A DNA stretch of 64,000 nt from Kitasatospora terrestris (GTDB lineage: Bacteria; Actinomycetota; Actinomycetes; Streptomycetales; Streptomycetaceae): the NCBI RefSeq assembly GCF_039542905.1, contig NZ_BAABIS010000001.1, positions 4,960,001-5,024,000 of the forward strand, given 5' to 3'. The position numbers were made by a program, and so were the translations under genes. Each line of letters begins with the position of its first letter. The first letter of the stretch is position 1. Shown one piece after another: positions 59,511-64,000 of the stretch. Below the pieces are notes generated by a model, which worked only from the letters and a program-made list of their open reading frames with translations, was not told the origin of the DNA and searched no databases.

Positions 59511-59541
59511 GGTGGGGCCGCTCGGTAAGAGCGGCCCCACC
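59511..59541 (-). terminator. Attenuator-type hairpin after the third binding-protein gene
   Basis: A perfect 13-bp stem (59511-59523 with 59529-59541) and 5-nt loop lies 42 bp after the stop codon of the minus-strand binding-protein gene and before the DppB-type permease gene. Confidence 0.75.
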
Positions 59542-59582
59542 GGGTCGGGTGCGGGAGCGGGTCCCGCTGCCCGGGGTGGTGC

Positions 59583-61355
59583 TTACTTGACGAAGACGCT
59601 GTTCACGTCGGTGGCGCCGATGACCTCGTTGTAGGCCACGCCGCCCAGGCCCGCGCCGTACACCTGGTAGAACTTGCCGTAGGTGGTCGGGATCTTCGGG
59701 ACGTCCGCGAGGATCTTGTCGGCCAGCTTCATCCACTCCTCGTTCGCCTGCTTGGCGTCCGAGATCTTCAGGATGCGGTCGATCTCCGCGTTGGTGGCGT
59801 CGCTGTTGTAGTGCGAGTAGTTCGGCGAGCCGTCAGCGATCTTGCGACCGTCCAGGGTCGGCGGGATCACGGTCGCGCCGACCGGCCAGTCCGCGCCCCA
59901 ACCGGTGCGGTACAGGTCGTACGGGTTGTCCTTCTTGCCGATCACCGAGTAGTAGGTGGTCGGGTCCAGCTCCTTGCGCTCGACCTTGAAGCCGGCCGAG
60001 TTCAGGGCCTCCTGGACGGCGGCCGAGATCGGCTGCCAACGCGGGGTGTTCGCGTAGGCGAGGACGATCGGGTAGCCCTCCTTGCCGGCCTCCTTCAGGA
60101 GCGCCTTGGCGGCCTCCGGGTCACCCTCCGGCTTGGCCTTGAGGCCCAGCGGGTCGGTGTCCTTCCAGCCCGAGACGGTCGGGCTGATCAGGTTGGTGGC
60201 CATGTCGCCGGTGGCGGCGCCGCCGAGCAGCTTCTGCACCTGGGCGCGCGGGAAGGCCAGGGCGAGGGCCTTGCGGACCTTCGGGTCCGTCACGCGGGTG
60301 TTGTTGATGTCGAAGGTGTCGACGAACGGCTGGAACTTGTTGATCAGGCGGTCCTTGTAGGACGCGTCGGCCGAGATCTTGGCGATGTTCGGCGCGTCGG
60401 CGTTCTGGACCAGGGTCAGCGCGTTCTTGTCGTTGCCGTTGCCGGCCATCAGACGGGTGGTCAGCGCCGGGTTGGTGATGCCCAGCTCGAACTCCCAGGA
60501 GTCCACGAACTGGTGGCGGATCGGGTCCGACTTCGGGTCCCAGTTGGGGTTCTTGACCAGCTTGAGGGACTTGTCCGGCTCGTGGCTCTCGATCTTGTAG
60601 GGGCCGATCGAGTCCGGCTTGACGTCGTACTTCTCCTTGGTGTCCTTCGACTTCTGGATGGCCGTGATGTTCGGCATCGCCGCCGCGTACGGCGCGTCGT
60701 TGTGGGACTCCTTGAAGTGCAGGACGATCGTCTTGGCGTCCGGAGTGCCGATGACGTCGTCACCGAGCTCCTTGCCGTCGTACGGGCCCTCGTAGGTCTT
60801 GCGGTAGTCCGCGCCCGACAGCCACTCCTGGATGAAGGTCGGGCCCTGGTCCTGGTAGGTCGCGTACAGGCGCTCGATGCCGTACTTGACGTCCTTCGAG
60901 GTGATCGGCGAGCCGTCCTCGAACTTCAGGTTGTCCTTGAGGGTCCAGGTCCAGGTCTTGCCCTCGTCGGAGGACTTGCCGGTGTCGGTCGCCAGGTCAC
61001 CGACCAGGATGGTCTTGCCGGTGGCCGGGTCGATCTTGTAACCGGTCAGGCTGCGGCTGTAGAGCTGCGCCAGGGCCTGGTACTCGTTGACGTAGATCTG
61101 CCCGGGGTCCAGGTGGTCGAAGCCGGCGGCCTCGATGCCGTAGGCAACGCCACCGGTCTTGGCGCCCTTGACCTCCGGGGCCGGACCGGTCGAGTCGGCG
61201 AGGGTGCCCAGACCGAAGTTCTGCACCTCGGACTTGGCGCCGCCCTTGGTGCCGCCGTCGCCGGACTTGCTGCCGCTGCCGCTGGAGCAGCCGGTCAGGG
61301 CCAGGGCGCTGATGGCCAGCATCGCGGGCACGTACGCTGCCTTGCGAAGTCTCAT
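59583..61355 (-). CDS. Oligopeptide ABC importer 3: substrate-binding lipoprotein
   Basis: This 590-aa lipoprotein has lipobox L-T-G-C23 followed by a Ser/Gly/Lys linker. The SBP_bac_5 fold includes G-G-V-A-Y-G, W-T-W-T-L-K-D-N-L-K-F-E-D-G-S-P-I and A-A-V-Q-E-A-L-N-S-A-G-F. It is longer and only distantly related to the two plus-strand binding proteins. Placed second, after a permease gene, it occupies the bldKB position; BldKB of S. coelicolor is about 600 aa and imports a peptide signal needed for aerial growth. This assignment rests on gene order, length and regional synteny recalled from memory. Confidence 0.9.
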   Translation of the reverse strand: MRLRKAAYVPAMLAISALALTGCSSGSGSKSGDGGTKGGAKSEVQNFGLGTLADSTGPAPEVKGAKTGGVAYGIEAAGFDHLDPGQIYVNEYQALAQLYSRSLTGYKIDPATGKTILVGDLATDTGKSSDEGKTWTWTLKDNLKFEDGSPITSKDVKYGIERLYATYQDQGPTFIQEWLSGADYRKTYEGPYDGKELGDDVIGTPDAKTIVLHFKESHNDAPYAAAMPNITAIQKSKDTKEKYDVKPDSIGPYKIESHEPDKSLKLVKNPNWDPKSDPIRHQFVDSWEFELGITNPALTTRLMAGNGNDKNALTLVQNADAPNIAKISADASYKDRLINKFQPFVDTFDINNTRVTDPKVRKALALAFPRAQVQKLLGGAATGDMATNLISPTVSGWKDTDPLGLKAKPEGDPEAAKALLKEAGKEGYPIVLAYANTPRWQPISAAVQEALNSAGFKVERKELDPTTYYSVIGKKDNPYDLYRTGWGADWPVGATVIPPTLDGRKIADGSPNYSHYNSDATNAEIDRILKISDAKQANEEWMKLADKILADVPKIPTTYGKFYQVYGAGLGGVAYNEVIGATDVNSVFVK

Positions 61356-61483
61356 GGATTCCTACCTGTCACTGGACATGTGATGTCTGGTCAGCGCGGA
61401 CCGCCTGGGCCGCCGGGACTGCCGGACTGGGGGTTGCGGGTCTTGCGGGTACTACGTGTGCAGGGGTGCAGGGTGGTGCGGTG

Positions 61484-62509
61484 TTACGCGATGGTCTTCG
61501 GGTCGAGAGCGTCCCGGACCGCGTCCCCGAGCAGGTTGAACGCGAGGACGAAGATCGTCAGCGTGAGGCCCGGGAAGAGCAGGTAGGTCAGATCCGTGTC
61601 GTAGTACTGCGCCGCGTCCGAGAACATCCGACCGAGGTCCGGAGTCGGGCTCACCATGCCCACGCCGAGGAAGGACAGGCCCGCCTCGGTGGTGACCATG
61701 GCCGGCAGCAGGAGCGTGGTCTGAACCAGGATGGTGGTGGAGAGGTTGGGCAGCAGCTCCTTGAAGATGATCCGCCGGGAGGAGGCACCGGCGATCTTCG
61801 CGGCCTCGACGTACTCGCGCTCGCGCAGCGAGAGGGTCATGCCGCGCAGGAGGCGGGCGAGGCCCATCCAGCCCAGGAGGGCCAGCACGGTCCACATCGC
61901 GAGGATGCGGATGTGGGTCGGGGTCTCCTTGTCGATCGGCACGAAGAGGTTCAGCACGATCGGCGTGAAGGCGATGAAGAAGAGCTGCGAGGGCATCGCG
62001 AGCAGCAGGTCGCTGAAGCGGCCGACGAAGTAGTCGAACTTGCCGCCGAGGTAGCCCTGGGCGATGCCGATGACCGCGCCCAGCAGGGTCGAGATGATCA
62101 CGATGACCACCGCGATGCCCAGCGAGGTGCGGACGCCGTAGATGACGTTGGTGAAGATGTCCTGACCGGTCTGCGGCGAGATGCCGAACCAGTACTCACC
62201 GCTGATGCCGCCGTTGGCTCCGGCCGGCATGTTGAACTCGTCCAGCAGCGAGACGTCCCGCAGGCCGTAGAAGGTGTACGGGTCCTTGCCGTACAGCGCG
62301 GAGATCAGCGGGGCGCACAGGGCGACCACCACGTAGAAGATCACGATCCAGGCGCAGATCACGCCCGTCCGGTTGCGCTTGAAGCGGCTCCAGGCGATCT
62401 GGCCCGGCGTGCGCCCGAGGAGCTCGCCGGGCTTGTTGCCGGGCACGTCCTTCGTGGGCTCGACGAGGACGGGGTCGGCCTCTGTCGTGGCCCCTGGTGG
62501 CGTCGTCAT
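61484..62509 (-). CDS. Oligopeptide ABC importer 3: permease, DppC/OppC type (first gene)
   Basis: This 341-aa permease has an N-terminal cytoplasmic segment of about 45 residues, then R-F-K-R-N-R-T-G-V-I-C-A-W-I-V-I (OppC N-terminal helix). A periplasmic insert (D-P-Y-T-F-Y-G-L-R-D ... G-I-S-P-Q-T-G-Q-D) and an EAA loop Y-V-E-A-A-K-I-A-G-A-S-S-R-R follow. It is unusual for a permease to precede the binding protein; this order is that of bldKA-bldKB. The ATG has GGGAG about 12 nt upstream. An upstream frame extension to 62650 crosses the promoter and is rejected. Confidence 0.91.
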   Translation of the reverse strand: MTTPPGATTEADPVLVEPTKDVPGNKPGELLGRTPGQIAWSRFKRNRTGVICAWIVIFYVVVALCAPLISALYGKDPYTFYGLRDVSLLDEFNMPAGANGGISGEYWFGISPQTGQDIFTNVIYGVRTSLGIAVVIVIISTLLGAVIGIAQGYLGGKFDYFVGRFSDLLLAMPSQLFFIAFTPIVLNLFVPIDKETPTHIRILAMWTVLALLGWMGLARLLRGMTLSLREREYVEAAKIAGASSRRIIFKELLPNLSTTILVQTTLLLPAMVTTEAGLSFLGVGMVSPTPDLGRMFSDAAQYYDTDLTYLLFPGLTLTIFVLAFNLLGDAVRDALDPKTIA

Positions 62510-62582
62510 GGTGCAAAAGCTCCCGACCGTGGTCCGTGCAGCAGCAAGGAGTAAGAAGTTGGATGCACGGACTCTTGCAAGT

Positions 62583-62599
62583 CGTTTATCGAACGTCAA
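62583..62599 (-). promoter_or_regulatory. Shared 17-bp promoter motif upstream of operon 3
   Basis: On the minus strand this stretch gives TTGACG as a -35, followed 17 bp later by AAGAGT, about 55 bp before the operon start. The 17 bases are identical to 7209-7225, upstream of the GAF-PP2C gene, in the same orientation to the downstream gene. Confidence 0.5.
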
Positions 62600-62830
62600 G
62601 AGTTTCTCAGTTGCTGGCCAGCCATTTTTTTCATCGTGCTGGAATGTCAACCACTTCGTAGTTCGAAACTTCTTGACAGCCTCCCGGTGAGACGGTCAAA
62701 ACCGGACATAGCGCCCCGAACGTGGTTCACACGTCCGTAACCCGAGCGCGACAAGTCCGGTATCAGGACGCGACGTGCGGCTGGGCGGTCGCGCGACGCG
62801 TGTAGATCGGCTGCCCGAATTGCCATCAAT

Positions 62831-62849
62831 ACAGTGAATTGTTCACTGT
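62831..62849. promoter_or_regulatory. Palindrome 1 in the gap before operon 3
   Basis: ACAGTGAATTGTTCACTGT is a perfect dyad with 8-bp arms and a 3-bp centre, extended by T and A at the flanks. The 62510-62992 gap contains no gene. It lies about 325 bp upstream of the operon start and may be an operator or part of the terminator for the gene ending at 62993. Confidence 0.55.
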
Positions 62850-62855
62850 AATTGG

Positions 62856-62874
62856 GTGTCCGATAATCGGACAC
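62856..62874. promoter_or_regulatory. Palindrome 2 in the gap before operon 3
   Basis: GTGTCCGATAATCGGACAC is a perfect dyad with 9-bp arms and a single central base, 6 bp from palindrome 1. It contains TGTCCG, the hexamer repeated upstream of peptide operon 1. A one-base centre makes it a poor terminator and a good protein-binding site. Confidence 0.55.
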
Positions 62875-62992
62875 TATCGCGGCGAGGGGTCCGCCCGCTA
62901 TTTAGAGGGGTCGGTGCATCCGAATTAGGTCGAGCGGGGGCTACCCGGGTCGGCTGGCAATTTCACGCCATTGGCGAGTTTTCGCCGGACGG

Positions 62993-64000
62993 TTACTTCA
63001 GCAGCCCGATGTTCTCGTAGACGAAGTCGGACAAACCCGGCGCCCCGAGATTGGCCACGTTCTTCCGGACCCCGTAGATGGCGGGCCGCTGGTACAGCGG
63101 GACCATGCCGGCGACCTCCCACGCCTCGGCGTCCGCGCGGTTGATCGCCTCGGTCGCGGCGTCCGGGGTGTCCGCCCGGGCGGCGTCCGCCATCGCCTTG
63201 TCCAGGGCCTTGCTGCCCACCTGGGCGTAATTGCCGCCGGCGTCCTGCTGGAAGGTGCTGGTCGAGCCGGTCGCCGGGAAGGGCGTGCCGAGCAGCGCGA
63301 ACGCGGTCAGGTCGAAGTCGTGCTTGTAGACGTACTTGTCGAAGAAGTCGGCGGCCGGCACGGCCTGCACCGTCACCTTCACCCCGACCTGGCCGAGCAT
63401 CCGGGTCACCAGGGTGCTCTCGTTGGCCGCCACCTGGTTGCCGGTCGGCACCACGAAGCGCAGCGCCAGCTCCTTGCCCTCCCGGATCCGGACGCCGGCC
63501 GGGCCGGCCTTCCAGCCCGCCTCGTCCAGCTGCTGGGCGGCGGCCTGCGGGTCGAAGCGGCTCAGCCCGTCCGAGTTGTCCTGGTAGCCGTGCTGGCCGG
63601 GCACCAGGAAGTGGTTGTTCATCGGGACGTAGGGCCAGTCCAGGCCGGCCAGGTCGGTGCGGGTGATCTCGGACCGGTCCAGCGCCCGGAACAGCGCCTG
63701 GCGGACCCTGGCGTCGGTCAGCAGCGGGTTGCGGCCGTTCAGCACGATGTGCCGCAGGTTGGGGCCGCCGGCCTTGCGCACCTCGGCGCCCGGGGTCTCC
63801 TGGATCTTCTTGTAACCGGCCGCGTTGGGGCCGTTGTTGTAGAAGTCGACCTCGCCGCGGGCGAAGGCGTCCGGCATCGCGCCGGTGTCGATCGCCTTGA
63901 AGACGATCCGGTCCAGCATCGGCTTGTCGCCCCACCAGTCCGGGTCGGCGACCACCGTCACGGTGCGCGCCGCGGGATCGAGCCTCTCCAGCTTGAACGG
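62993..64000 (-). CDS. ABC peptide-type substrate-binding protein (5' end outside window)
   Basis: This is the C-terminal about 335 residues of an SBP_bac_5 binding protein. The frame is open to the right edge (L-E-R-L-D-P-A-A-R-T-V-T-V-V-A-D-P-D-W-W-G-D-K-P), so the signal peptide and start are missing. The middle has L-N-G-R-N-P-L-L-T-D-A-R-V-R-Q-A-L-F-R-A-L-D-R, and the end has V-P-L-Y-Q-R-P-A-I-Y-G-V-R-K. It resembles the orphan binding protein at 39.1 kb more than those of the operons. The gene lies upstream of operon 3 on the same strand and is separated from it by 480 bp with palindromes. Confidence 0.88.
   Translation of the reverse strand, partial: PFKLERLDPAARTVTVVADPDWWGDKPMLDRIVFKAIDTGAMPDAFARGEVDFYNNGPNAAGYKKIQETPGAEVRKAGGPNLRHIVLNGRNPLLTDARVRQALFRALDRSEITRTDLAGLDWPYVPMNNHFLVPGQHGYQDNSDGLSRFDPQAAAQQLDEAGWKAGPAGVRIREGKELALRFVVPTGNQVAANESTLVTRMLGQVGVKVTVQAVPAADFFDKYVYKHDFDLTAFALLGTPFPATGSTSTFQQDAGGNYAQVGSKALDKAMADAARADTPDAATEAINRADAEAWEVAGMVPLYQRPAIYGVRKNVANLGAPGLSDFVYENIGLLK

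Noticed and set aside
62510..62650. N-terminal extension of the first operon 3 permease
   Set aside because: It crosses the likely promoter and has no ribosome-binding site, and OppC-type proteins start near the chosen ATG.

Overview
The window is GC-rich actinobacterial chromosome. A WhiB-family protein, an AfsR-type SARP regulator, many leaderless genes with a -10 box about 7 bp before the start codon, SpoIIE/HATPase phosphatases, an ALF-repeat surface protein with a LAxTG sortase signal and several oligopeptide ABC importers point to Streptomycetaceae (Streptomyces, Kitasatospora or a close relative). The order ahpD-ahpC-oxyR ... class I fumarase, wbl, glpX, DUF4245, xseA/xseB, ispH, ppgK, ychF ... 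oligopeptide importers resembles, from memory, the S. coelicolor core region around SCO5031-SCO5121. The actinorhodin cluster that lies inside that interval in S. coelicolor is absent here.

Region by region. 1-5.1 kb: AI-2E family permease (5' end outside the window), the divergent peroxide-stress locus ahpCD/oxyR with a 37-bp dyad between them, then a two-gene ATPase/HNH pair that looks like a compact Septu (PtuA-PtuB) anti-phage module directly behind oxyR. 5.2-10.7 kb: a GAF-PP2C-HATPase phosphatase, and a 990-aa SARP-NB-ARC-TPR regulator facing a 66-residue small protein across a promoter with 11-bp-spaced repeats. 10.8-22.0 kb: housekeeping genes (fumarase, DUF1707 protein, WhiB, glpX, DUF4245, nitroreductase, exonuclease VII, amino-acid permease, ispH). 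xseB and xseA are separated by an acetyltransferase, an ECF sigma factor and a small membrane protein. 22.1-26.8 kb: ppgK with an IS1380-type element inserted exactly at its stop codon, a DUF6542-like membrane protein, a VOC protein and ychF. 26.9-33.4 kb: ALF-repeat surface protein, HAD phosphatase, a split RibD-like reductase/deaminase pair, a PPOX-fold protein, a septum-formation-type membrane protein, and a Nudix hydrolase fused to a small DNGNRF domain. 33.6-38.9 kb: two adjacent PAS/GAF/PP2C/HATPase regulators. 39.1-44.1 kb: an orphan peptide-binding lipoprotein, a membrane protein and typA.

44.4-64 kb is a peptide-transport island. Two tandem plus-strand operons share the order binding protein-permease-permease-ATPase-ATPase and are paralogous, with stretches identical in DNA. 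They converge on a minus-strand operon with the order permease-binding protein-permease-ATPase-ATPase, the gene order of the bldK locus. The start of a fifth peptide-binding protein gene runs off the right end. All three operons carry a strong hairpin just after the binding-protein gene, as expected if more binding protein than permease is made. The upstream regions hold unusual AT-richer palindromes and repeats. No tRNA, rRNA, CRISPR array or replication origin was seen.
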